Below, one piece after another: positions 31,480-40,359 of a stretch of DNA of 64,000 nt. The position numbers and the translations under genes are program-made. Numbering within the stretch: position 1 is the stretch's first letter; the number at the start of each line of letters is the position of its first letter. The notes under the pieces were generated by a model. It did no database searches. It was not told where the DNA came from and was given only the letters and a program-made list of their open reading frames with translations. This stretch comes from Pseudeuparius sepicola (Eukaryota > Arthropoda > Insecta > Coleoptera > Anthribidae): NCBI GenBank assembly GCA_963920635.1, contig OY987299.1:66756692-66820691 (forward strand). The letters are read 5' to 3'.

Positions 31480-32840
31480 CCTAAAACTGAGAGCCCTTAA
31501 AACAAAGATTCTAGGATTACTGTAGAAAATATCTCCTAATTCTTTTAATAAAGGACCCAGTATTATGTCACTACATCGAAACTGGTAAATAAAACGAATT
31601 ATCTGAATTCCAATCTTTGTTGTTAACTAAAACAAAACTGGTAGCATAATGATCCGCGTGGTGTAGCATGTGGCTCTATAGCATCAACCGCCTCTCTCAC
31701 ATGTCCAAACAATTATCGGGTGATACCCGACGTTCTCGCGGCAGGGGACAATGACTCACAGAATCTCTCAAACCTCATTATATCTTTATTTGCTATGCAT
31801 AGTGACGGTGGCATAATCATTTAAACGATGTGGTAATATATGCAAAGTCCTCGCATTTCAATCTCGACCTTTTAAAAACCGTTGCTGGATAACAACATAA
31901 ATTGTTGCTGTTAATGTGTTAATATTTCATTAAGTAAGCTAACTTCCATTAGACCGGTCTCTCGGTTCCCGCCGGTAAAAGCTCTAATAATATTTATGTT
32001 TATACAGGTCATATACATCTCCACGGTGCTCGGTATTCAAATATCATGATGCTCAATCTCCAAATCATGCGCGGTCGACTTTATGATTTACGTTTGCCGC
32101 TCGGTAAATCACGTGCGGCCAACTCGAGGCGCTTAGGAGGCAGGCGGCAGGCAGACCCGAATGACATCATCATGTGTCCCGGCTGATATTTTAATTAACT
32201 AGCGTCAAAGCGAAGCCTTGTTATATCAACATTGCTTTTTGTTTTATAAACTATTCGCTAATATAGCTTATATTTAATTAAAGCAACATTCTCTGTATAT
32301 GAATAACCGAGAGATCGCGGCACTTTATGAATCATCTGTTCTGTGTAATTAATACCAATTTAAATATTTGCGGGCTACATGCGAGTGTTTTAAACGTTTG
32401 AATTAAAGAGCAGTCCAGATTTTAACTTAGCCGGACCTCGGTAACAAGTGGAGTTATTCGGCTATACGTTCGCTATTGAATTAGTGCATACGTTGGGTCA
32501 GAGTAATACAAACACATTTTAGAGGCAATAATATATGACACAATCGAATAATAACATGTATGTTTAACCGATATACCGACATAGTCATAGTTTGATAGAC
32601 ATATAAATAGGCATCTTATTTTAACTAAATAAGACAAGTATGTTAAAAGTAGTTTTATTTTAAACAGAAGTATTATCTACAAGGTTATTTAATAACAAAA
32701 TTGTTGCTTTGTAGTCATTTATTTCCACAGATGAACAGTTTCCACAGCAGGGACCGCTTTGCCACCCTAAAAGTTCTTCTGAATCCTCTTCATATTTTTT
32801 TATATTCTTTTGCAACCAATTTATTATTATTTATTTATTA
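31480..32840. other. Polinton left interior, no gene seen
   Basis: The first part (to about 31830) holds degenerate repeats of terminal-repeat-like sequence (TTTTAATAAAGGACCC, ACTGGTAGCATAAT). The rest is AT-rich with no supported frame. Confidence 0.4.
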
Positions 32841-34931
32841 TTAATAATTTATTTGTTCAATGTTTTCTGCTTCACATATATTAATGATTTGTCTCACGTA
32901 ATTATCAATATGCTGTTTTTTTTTTCCAACATTAAACGATAGGTACAAATTCCATGGAGTTCTCCCAAGCAGCATTAAAGTTGCGGTAACTGAGATGGGA
33001 ACTTTGAACAAGTAGTTATTACGTAATTAATACTTAAAAATAGACTTATTAGTTTTTATTACTTGTATTGAGAAAGTATGAGTAATTACGTAGTAATTAT
33101 TACTACAAGTTGGAACTTTATGGTTTCAGTACTTCTAAGTAGTTTTTGAAGTATCTGGAACGGAATTGTTACCATGCAAAATTACGTTAAACTCACGTTA
33201 ACTCTAGTTAAGTTATATTCAATGGTCACAATTACTTTGTCGTGTTACTTGTTTATCACTTTAAAGTTTTCATTACTTTATGGTAACGGTGAAAGTAACT
33301 TCTAAATCTTAGCGACTTTAGAAATACCTCCAAAGTTATGGAACTATATAGTAATATTTAAAGTAAAAATTAACTTTCCCGCTACTCGAGAAAATTACTG
33401 TATGGTAAGTTTTACTTCCCACTCCATTTTAAAATTACTAGAAAGTTCCAATGACTACAAAAAATACTTTAAAGTAACTGTCACTTCTATAGGGACCAAA
33501 ATGGAAACTACATTTAGTTCCTTACAATCGTTTGAAGGATTGGGTCGTTTTTGCGAAGTGATGAAAATGTCAGCCATTAGAAAGAAGAAAAATTATAGAC
33601 ACATTCACATTTTATAGAAAATTAAAGCAGCAGTTGGATGAAACGAATAGAAACACTAGCACTTGTCTTCAATACAAAATTACAAAACGCTTCCCTTGAG
33701 TGGCTACAATTTTAAATATCAACATTTCGAAATATAGCACAAAACATACCGGCTGAAAATAACACTCTCATATAAAAATTATAGGTTAAAGTTCCAAATG
33801 AGACCTAGTAGTAGCATTCGGAACTTAAACGAGGCTTCTGGAACTTTGAAGTTCTCTTGTAGTAATTGGGACTTTAGAGTTTAAAATATCTAAAACTAAT
33901 TTTCGTCTTAAAGGTAGGAATTACCTTAAAGTGAAAAAAGTCTAGTTGCCGTTACTACCAGTTAAGTGGCAAAGCCTTCAAACACCCATTTTAAGGTAAA
34001 TAATACTTAGAAGTAATTACTGAAATCTACGCCATATTTTCTTATAAAATGATAGACGCCATTAATATCAAATGTCAATTTCCTTTGGTACTGAAATAGT
34101 TATTTCTTCAAAATTGTCCCAAAAAAGAGAAAAATGAGCAAAAATGAACTCGTATAACTTATAGAAATATTAAAAAAGCATTTTTCAGCATTTTTAGGTA
34201 ATTTCGCACATTTTCGTAATTTATCCTCCCGATAAAAAAGTGTTAAAACATGCATTTGGAGAGGGCGCGTTGTTACTTTTCAATCTATCAACGTCATATT
34301 TGACAGAAAATTTTCAATCGTTTTAGTTTCTTGAATCTAGCAACGAGAAATAAATCAACAAATTAATACCTTTCTTAAACCTACCATTATTCATAGACAT
34401 AAGTTAAAAATAAATATTAGGTACTTCCATTTTCCACGGTTATTGAAAAATGACGGAAGATGCTGGGCTAGACTACTTTTTAGTTATTTAGACAAAGACA
34501 AAGCGAGGACGCGAATGTAAGGAAGCAAACAAATCCAACAAAGTAGCGGTGACCACGCTGCTACGTCTCCACCACGTTGCCGGAACGTAAGCGCGTCGTA
34601 GCGGTGTAAGTTGCTAGGTGGTCGCCGTTACGTATCTATCACCCTCAAAATGTTCCCCATTTTGGTCGCAGGGACGTAATAGGAACGTAGTAATTACGTT
34701 CCTATCAGTAGTAATCACAACTTTAAAGTTGCAAACAAAAGTCGCCGGAACGTAACGGACACTAAAAATGCTGCTTGGGGCTTGCTTGGCAACTTTTTCA
34801 AAACACTCGTTTGGGATAATAAAATCTTGTTTTTGTAGTATATAAGTCAATGAATCACCACGGCAATGCTGAAAGAACACGTTGTGTAAGGCGAGATACG
34901 CTTCAAAATCAATATTAAGAAAGTCACTCAT
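32841..34931 (-). pseudogene. Unknown Polinton gene split by a 1.8-kb transposon
   Basis: The minus-strand start is ATG at 34931 (MSDFLNIDFEAYLALHNVFF). The frame runs about 50 codons to the transposon border at about 34780. Past the transposon an open frame of about 40 codons runs from 32963 to a TAA at 32841-32843, with a likely C-terminus containing HIDNYVRQIINICEAE. The two pieces are consistent with one gene of roughly 90 codons before insertion. I do not recognise it. It is transcribed away from the ATPase gene, sharing a 130-bp intergenic region. Confidence 0.55.
32964..34779. mobile_element. Non-autonomous transposon, CCCAAGCAGCA ends
   Basis: The left end CCCAAGCAGCATTAAAGTTGC is complemented on the right by GCTGCTTGGG, with GCAACTTTAAAGTTGTGA also near that end. 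The interior is unusual: many short variants of AAGTAATTACG, AAAGTTCC and GTAACTTT recur in both orientations, as if built from one short motif. One 71-codon frame at 33402 is not convincing. No clear target duplication seen. Confidence 0.7.
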
Positions 34932-35013
34932 ATTTACGAATATGCATATCCACAATGAATTCTAAGTTATATATAGTCCCTCCACTGATTTTTTTACAAG
35001 ATAACTTTGAAAG

Positions 35014-35021
35014 TATAAATA
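35014..35021 (+). promoter_or_regulatory. TATA box of the ATPase gene
   Basis: TATAAATA lies 38 bases before the first base after the box-to-ATG gap (ATG at 35059). No clear TCAGT initiator is seen here, unlike the other Polinton promoters. Confidence 0.5.
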
Positions 35022-35058
35022 GACATCAAATGTCTTATTAATTTTAAAAGAGTTCAAA

Positions 35059-36120
35059 ATGCAAATAAGACAACAACAAAGCTCTCTCCCTATTGAAAAC
35101 TTAGACGTTGCAGATATAGGGATCAGACAGACATCTAAGCATGGTAATCTGTTTCCAGAGTCCGTTAGGGCTGCTTTTATAGGACCTAGCAACTGTGGCA
35201 AAACAAATACCCTTTTAAGTTTAATATTTAACAAGAATGGTTTGAAGTTTGAGAATATTTACGTTTATAGTAAAAGCTTATATCAACCAAAATATCAGTT
35301 ACTTCAAGATGTCTTAAAAAAAGTTCCTAAAATCGGATATTTTCCATTCAAAGCTAATGACGATGTCATTCCACCATCTGAGGCCTTGGAAAATTCAGTT
35401 TTTATTTTCGATGATGATGTGAGTTGTGATCGGCAAGATAAGATACGTGAGTTTTATTCGATGGGTCGGCACAAAGGCGCAGATATAGGGATCAGACAGA
35501 CATCTAAGCATGGTAATCTGTTTCCAGAGTCCGTTAGGGCTGCTTTTATAGGACCTAGCAACTGTGGCAAAACAAATACCCTTTTAAGTTTAATATTTAA
35601 CAAGAATGGTTTGAAGTTTGAGAATATTTACGTTTATAGTAAAAGCTTATATCAACCAAAATATCAGTTACTTCAAGATGTCTTAAAAAAAGTTCCTAAA
35701 ATCGGATATTTTCCATTCAAAGCTAATGACGATGTCATTCCACCATCTGAGGCCTTGGAAAATTCAGTTTTTATTTTCGATGATGATGTGAGTTGTGATC
35801 GGCAAGATAAGATACGTGAGTTTTATTCGATGGGTCGGCACAAAGGCGTTGATGTCATATATCTTTTTCAGACTTACTCGAAAATACCTAAACAGCTGGT
35901 CCGCGATAACTGTAATGTTATTGTACTATTTCGACAGGATGATATGAACTTACGTCATGTTTTTGATGAGCACGTATCTCCCGATTTAACTTATGATCAA
36001 TTTAAAGTTATGTGTAGCGAGTGCTGGAATAATGCTTACGGTACTTTAGTAATTGTAAAAGATTTTCAGTTAAATAATGGGCGTTACAGAAATGGATTTG
36101 ATAAGTATATAAAGCTGTAA
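35059..36120 (+). CDS. Polinton packaging ATPase (A32/FtsK type) with internal duplication
   Basis: 353 residues. Walker A is GPSNCGKTNT at residues 42-51, Walker B VFIFDDD at 114-120, followed by an arginine-rich C-terminal half (IYLFQTYSKIPKQLVRDN, IVLFRQDD). This is the ATPase that would pump DNA into the capsid. Residues 18-140 are repeated exactly as residues 141-263, so both Walker motifs occur twice (second set at 165-174 and 237-243). Without the repeat the length would be 230 residues, normal for this family. The frame stays open through the repeat. First gene of a plus-strand run with the next three genes, spaced 27 to 41 bases or overlapping. Confidence 0.9.
   Translation: MQIRQQQSSLPIENLDVADIGIRQTSKHGNLFPESVRAAFIGPSNCGKTNTLLSLIFNKNGLKFENIYVYSKSLYQPKYQLLQDVLKKVPKIGYFPFKANDDVIPPSEALENSVFIFDDDVSCDRQDKIREFYSMGRHKGADIGIRQTSKHGNLFPESVRAAFIGPSNCGKTNTLLSLIFNKNGLKFENIYVYSKSLYQPKYQLLQDVLKKVPKIGYFPFKANDDVIPPSEALENSVFIFDDDVSCDRQDKIREFYSMGRHKGVDVIYLFQTYSKIPKQLVRDNCNVIVLFRQDDMNLRHVFDEHVSPDLTYDQFKVMCSECWNNAYGTLVIVKDFQLNNGRYRNGFDKYIKL
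35110..35847 (+). repeat. Perfect 369-bp in-frame tandem duplication in the ATPase gene
   Basis: 35110-35478 and 35479-35847 are identical as far as I can read. 369 is 123 codons, so the frame is kept. Each unit starts GCAGATATAGGGATCAGAC. Confidence 0.95.
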
Positions 36121-36147
36121 CTCAGCTAGATTACCTAATTTTGAATC

Positions 36148-36983
36148 ATGCCATCAACAACGCAAGATCAATTATTTAAAATGCAACGTGCGAAGAAAGT
36201 CAGTGAGCTCGCTCGCGCTGTTAGAAAAAAGTATGTGGCACTCAAATTAGGTAAAATTGAAGAAGACGAATCGATTAAAAAAATGTTCACACCAGTTACG
36301 CAATCTCTGAGCAAAATCAAACTACCTAACTTCGCAAAAAAATATAAAAAAGAGGAGCCGGAAAGCCGGAAAGTTAAAAAGGAGGTTGATTTTTTCGATT
36401 CTGATGAACAAAATAGTGAGCCTGAAGATGTTTCCTATCCTAATATAGCAAAACAATATATACAAGACTACCATGATAATTCAAAGAAAATTGATAAAGT
36501 ATATGGCCCCGTTTATGACGCATCTCAATCAAAATTTTTGCTAGCCGGTAAAAATATTGATTTTGATAGTAGTGGAGATATAATTGTTAAGGGAAAGAAT
36601 TTTGAGGGAACATCAGGACTATACGATTTGATTTTTTATAATGATCCAAAATATGTGCAAAATATATCGAGATTTTAAAATTAACTGGGGCGCATCTTGA
36701 TACCAGAGGCAAATTAAAAAGCGCAAAAAAAAAGTATTTTAACATTATTAGGCCCATTTTTAAACCAGGAAAATCTCCAGCTAAACCAAAAACACGTTCG
36801 GGTACTGGTATGCATTTAATTTACAATAAAAAACCAATCGAGTATATTTATTGGGGTGATGTGAATGAATTAGTGGATAGATTAATGCTTCTTATTGCTT
36901 TTAAAAATGCTGGAAACACCTCTCACGATAATGAAATAACCGCTATAGAGACAGAATTAAAAGAGGCTCACATCATTTTGTAA
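36148..36983 (+). pseudogene. Conserved Polinton protein next to the ATPase, frameshifted
   Basis: Open from ATG 36148 to a stop at 36676-36678 (176 codons), with a basic helical N-terminus (RAKKVSELARAVRKKYVALK), an acidic middle (FFDSDEQNSEPEDVSYPNI) and the block YGPVYD...GTSGLYDLIF. Immediately after, another frame is open from about 36665 to TAA 36981-36983 and carries the family's usual C-terminus (GAHLDTRGKLKS, IYWGDVNELVDRLMLLIAFK). One frame change near 36665 therefore separates two parts of one gene. I recall the family as DUF8207, common in insect genomes beside Polinton genes; function unknown, possibly structural. A sequencing error cannot be excluded. Confidence 0.7.
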
Positions 36984-37024
36984 TATAAATACAAGCGTAT
37001 TACAAGGTTATCACCATTCACAAC

Positions 37025-37324
37025 ATGAGTATTAATAAGTTTGGCCAGTATTCAAGAATTTATTCACGGCCACACACAGGCGGTTTAACTTTTACTCCTG
37101 AAGGTCATATAGATGCGAGAAATTTAAAAATTAGCAATCTTAAGACTCCGAAAGCATTAGGTGACGCAACTAACAAAAAATACGTCGATGATTCACTTTC
37201 TGAAATAAAAAAAGGCTTACAGTCACATATTGAAATTCAAGAAAAACAACTGCGTGAAATTTTGTATAGAATAAGGGTTTTGGAATATCAAAAACATAAT
37301 GAAAGCAACGAAAACAAAGCATAG
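37025..37324 (+). CDS. Small fibre-like protein, coiled-coil C-terminus
   Basis: 99 residues. The N-terminal half has a turn-rich stretch (GGLTFTPEGHIDARN) and the motif DATNKKYVDDSLSEI, which resembles the trimeric-fibre linkers seen in phage tail fibres and trimeric adhesins (NKKYVD). Residues 58-92 form heptads suited to a coiled coil. It could be a virion spike or fibre, or a scaffold; I infer this from pattern only. It overlaps the integrase start by 26 bases. Confidence 0.55.
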   Translation: MSINKFGQYSRIYSRPHTGGLTFTPEGHIDARNLKISNLKTPKALGDATNKKYVDDSLSEIKKGLQSHIEIQEKQLREILYRIRVLEYQKHNESNENKA

Positions 37325-38255
37325 TAAAGAAAAGATTCAAATGGTGAATGAATTACACAGACGAGCATTGAAAAAATACCCTCGTCGTCGGACCATTATT
37401 AAAGGATTGGATGACCTCTGGCAGGTTGACCTCGCCCAGTTAGATCAATATACAGCTCACAATAACAAATTTAAGTTTATTCTTGTAGTAATTGACTGTT
37501 TTTCCAAGTACGTTTGGTGTGAAGCCCTTAAATCTAAGACTGGTGAAGAAGTGACAAAGGCCTTTGATAAAATACTGAAAAACTCTCGACGGCACCCACG
37601 AAACTTGCAAAGTGATCATGGAAAAGAATTCTACAACTCCCATTTTCAAAATCTCATGAAAAAGTTTAAAATTAATCATTATAGTACATTCAGCATAACA
37701 AAAGCAGCAATAGTGGAGAGGGTTATACGTACGTTAAAGGAACGATTGTTTAAATACTTTAGCCTAAATGGTACATATAAGTGGATTGATATATTATTTA
37801 CAATTGTTGATAAATACAATAACAGAAGACATAGAACTACTGGAATGAGGCCAAAAGATGTAAATAAAAGTAACGAGGCTGCTTTACTTAGAACCTTCAG
37901 CTATCCTATAGTTTTTAAAATATCAAAGTTCAAAAAGGGTGATATGGTTCGCATCAGCAAAGCCAAGCATGTTTTTGAGAAAGGCTACACACCTAATTGG
38001 AGCACGGAATTATTTAAAATTGTTAAAATTAAGAAAACCACACCCATAACTTATTTGCTTGAAGATGTGCAGGGGAATCCGATAAAGGGCGGCTTTTACA
38101 GCGAGGAATTGCAAAAAGCAGCGAATCCAAATGTTTACCTTGTGGAGAAAGTTTTAAGAAGGAGGGGGGATAAAGTGTTGATTCGCTGGTTGGGTTTCGA
38201 TAAAACACATGACTCCTGGATAAGGACCACAGATGTAATTGGACACCATGAGTGA
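37299..38255 (+). CDS. Polinton integrase (retroviral-type, chromodomain)
   Basis: 318 residues, intact. The catalytic core has D44 (WQVDLAQ), D106 (NLQSDHGKEF) and E140 (AAIVERVIRTLKERL). RRHRTTGMRP follows, as in Gypsy-type integrases. The C-terminus carries a chromodomain (YLVEKVLRRRGDKVLIRWLGF, then HDSWI) at about 280-312, typical of Polinton integrases and thought to guide them to chromatin. No upstream HHCC finger is evident; the first 40 residues are basic. It inserts the element using the AG/CT ends with 6-bp target duplications, as seen at this locus. It overlaps the next gene in ATG-AGTGA fashion. Confidence 0.92.
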   Translation: MKATKTKHSKEKIQMVNELHRRALKKYPRRRTIIKGLDDLWQVDLAQLDQYTAHNNKFKFILVVIDCFSKYVWCEALKSKTGEEVTKAFDKILKNSRRHPRNLQSDHGKEFYNSHFQNLMKKFKINHYSTFSITKAAIVERVIRTLKERLFKYFSLNGTYKWIDILFTIVDKYNNRRHRTTGMRPKDVNKSNEAALLRTFSYPIVFKISKFKKGDMVRISKAKHVFEKGYTPNWSTELFKIVKIKKTTPITYLLEDVQGNPIKGGFYSEELQKAANPNVYLVEKVLRRRGDKVLIRWLGFDKTHDSWIRTTDVIGHHE

Positions 38256-38922
38256 ATCGGGGTACAGCACTAGCAGCGAACATAACGAGGTTAATCGTGT
38301 TTTGAATAGTTATGATGAAGCAGTCCACAATGAAAAGCAGCTGTTGCTATGTACACAATTTGTGCTCAAACCGGAAAATCTGTATGTGGTAAACTGTGGA
38401 CTCAGCCCCCTACGATTCTTCAAACTAGCAGTGCAAATTATAAACCTGCTGGATCCGTCAAATCCCATATCCATGGACCGTTTTGAATGGTTCCAGTTTA
38501 CAGTGGAATTAAACAAAATCCTTGAAAGATTGGGTGAAGATGTTGCAATACCACCAAAAGAATTCAGCTCCAATTTGAAATTGAGCGTGTACCCAGGTGT
38601 CAACTATTTGATGATTGTGCTTTCTAAAGGTGATATTAATTTTTATTTCACTGCTAACGATGTAATGGAATTGCTTACAATTGACTGTAAAATAACTTCA
38701 AAAATTAATTTAATATTAAAATATAACTTATTGGATTTTTATTATAACATGTTAGATGAAGTTAATGATTTGTTATTAAAATATAACTATAATATAAATG
38801 CTATAGATATTATAAAATCCCTATGTACTCTATCAGATAATATTAATGTATACTGTGTTTTTGAACTTCTCTCATTCAACGAAGAGTTTGTTTTAGCTGA
38901 TTTGTATAGGAGGTTTTATTAA
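38248..38922 (+). CDS. Unknown Polinton protein, about 225 residues
   Basis: Starts at ATG 38248 overlapping the integrase stop (TGA 38253-38255); an in-frame ATG at 38239 is the alternative. It has an acidic, serine-rich N-terminus (SESGYSTSSEHNE) and alternating hydrophobic segments (NYLMIVLSKGDINFYFTAND). Base composition becomes much more AT-rich from about 38690. The 3' end (from 38755) belongs to a tandem duplication and is repeated at 39715. AATAAA follows the stop directly (38923-38928). Not recognised. Confidence 0.65.
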   Translation: MSESGYSTSSEHNEVNRVLNSYDEAVHNEKQLLLCTQFVLKPENLYVVNCGLSPLRFFKLAVQIINLLDPSNPISMDRFEWFQFTVELNKILERLGEDVAIPPKEFSSNLKLSVYPGVNYLMIVLSKGDINFYFTANDVMELLTIDCKITSKINLILKYNLLDFYYNMLDEVNDLLLKYNYNINAIDIIKSLCTLSDNINVYCVFELLSFNEEFVLADLYRRFY

Positions 38923-38968
38923 ATAAAAAACACACAAAATTAATAAATTTTTTATTACCCTAATACAA

Positions 38969-39175
38969 TTATTTAGAATTAAAATAATGTGAAGGAATGT
39001 GTTTTGTCACATCTTTAAATAAATTCTTGGTAATGCATGGAATACATGAGGTGTTGGGTGTATCTGTTGCCCCACCACATGTTGTACATTTATATTTTAC
39101 TGGTACAGGCATGGTGTAGGTCTCAGTTCTCAATTTGTGGAATACCGTAGTGTCCCCACGGTGGAGTGACAACAT
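38969..39175 (-). CDS. Small CxxC-CxxC zinc-binding protein, copy 1
   Basis: 68 residues from ATG 39175. KYKCTTCGGATDT and CIPCITKNLF give two CxxC pairs 12 residues apart, a zinc-ribbon pattern. It lies just downstream of the polymerase on the same strand, tail to tail with the preceding plus-strand gene. Polymerase-associated or transcription role is possible but not shown. Confidence 0.55.
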   Translation of the reverse strand: MLSLHRGDTTVFHKLRTETYTMPVPVKYKCTTCGGATDTPNTSCIPCITKNLFKDVTKHIPSHYFNSK

Positions 39176-39453
39176 TATTAATTAAATATCGCTTATCATC
39201 GAAAGGGCTGAGTGCAATTTTGTTTTGTTTAATACTGAAAACATTATGAGCAAATGAACGAATAGTGCATTGGGTAGCGGTTTTTTCTTTTTTCTTAAAT
39301 AGACAATTTACTTAATCATCGAAAGTTAAATAAATCTTAACAACACCATACTTAATCCCCTTTGATTTTTTAATACATTGCTCGCCTTCAATCAGAAACG
39401 TGTACATTTTTGACCTAAGGCCAACAAAGTGAGTCATTATTTTTCCATTAAGT

Positions 39454-39711
39454 TCATCTTTCATAAGACCTGGTACTTTTTTTATTTACAAGATATATAT
39501 TATACTGATTATCAACCAGATAATCGCTGGTATCGAAACGATGCAAATCTCGCTTTATAACTTCATCATACACGTCATCACATTTTAATTCATAAAATAA
39601 GCTATCCGTATCCTTATAAAGTAGTTTACACTGGTCAGTTGAATATTTTTGCAACATGTAATCATAATGAAAATTATAAACACACGTCTTTGAGATATCG
39701 AGTATAGCCAT
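39454..39711 (-). pseudogene. Duplicated fragment of polymerase B C-terminal region
   Basis: 85 codons containing the polymerase motif C (LLYKDTDSLFYEL, catalytic D-T-D) and following residues (DVYDEVIKRDLHRFDTSDY). It is a stray copy produced by the 960-bp duplication: it is not joined to the polymerase body, but it keeps the 180 bases that the joined copy has lost. Confidence 0.8.
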
Positions 39712-39931
39712 CCCGATGAAGTTAATGATTTGTTATTAAAATATAACTATAATATAAATGCTATAGATATTATAAAATCCCTATGTACTCTATCAGATAA
39801 TATTAATGTATACTGTGTTTTTGAACTTCTCTCATGCAACGAAGAGTTTGTTTTAGCTGATTTGTATAGGAGGAGGTTTTATTAAATAAAAAACACACAA
39901 AATTAATAAATTTTTTATTACCCTAATACAA

Positions 39932-40138
39932 TTATTTAGAACTAAAATAATGTGAAGGAATGTGTTTTGTCACATCTTTAAATAAATTCTTGGTAATGCA
40001 TGGAATACATGAGGTGTTGGGTGTATCTGTTGCCCCACCACATGTTGTACATTTATATTTTACTGGTACAGGCATGGTGTAGGTCTCAGTTCTCAATTTG
40101 TGGAATACCGTAGTGTCCCCACGGTGGAGTGACAACAT
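39932..40138 (-). CDS. Small CxxC-CxxC zinc-binding protein, copy 2
   Basis: Same 68-residue protein as 38969-39175 with one change near the C-terminus (Ser for Asn, HYFSSK). It is the copy adjacent to the polymerase body. Both copies remain open. Confidence 0.55.
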   Translation of the reverse strand: MLSLHRGDTTVFHKLRTETYTMPVPVKYKCTTCGGATDTPNTSCIPCITKNLFKDVTKHIPSHYFSSK

Positions 40139-40359
40139 TATTAATTAAATATCGCTTATCATCGAAAGGGCTGAGTGCAATTTTGTTTTGTTTAATACTG
40201 AAAACATTATGAGCAAATGAACGAATAGTGCATTGGGTAGCGGTTTTTTCTTTTTTCTTAAATAGACAATTTACTTAATCATCGAAAGTTAAATAAATCT
40301 TAACAACACCATACTTAATCCCCTTTGATTTTTTAATACATTGCTCGCCTTCAATCGTC

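Noticed and set aside
33402..33617. 71-codon frame in the CCCAAGCAGC transposon
   Set aside because: Made of the element's repeated short words; not transposase-like.
38029..38603. Minus-strand frames of 97-99 codons opposite integrase and the next gene
   Set aside because: Antisense shadows of well-supported plus-strand genes.
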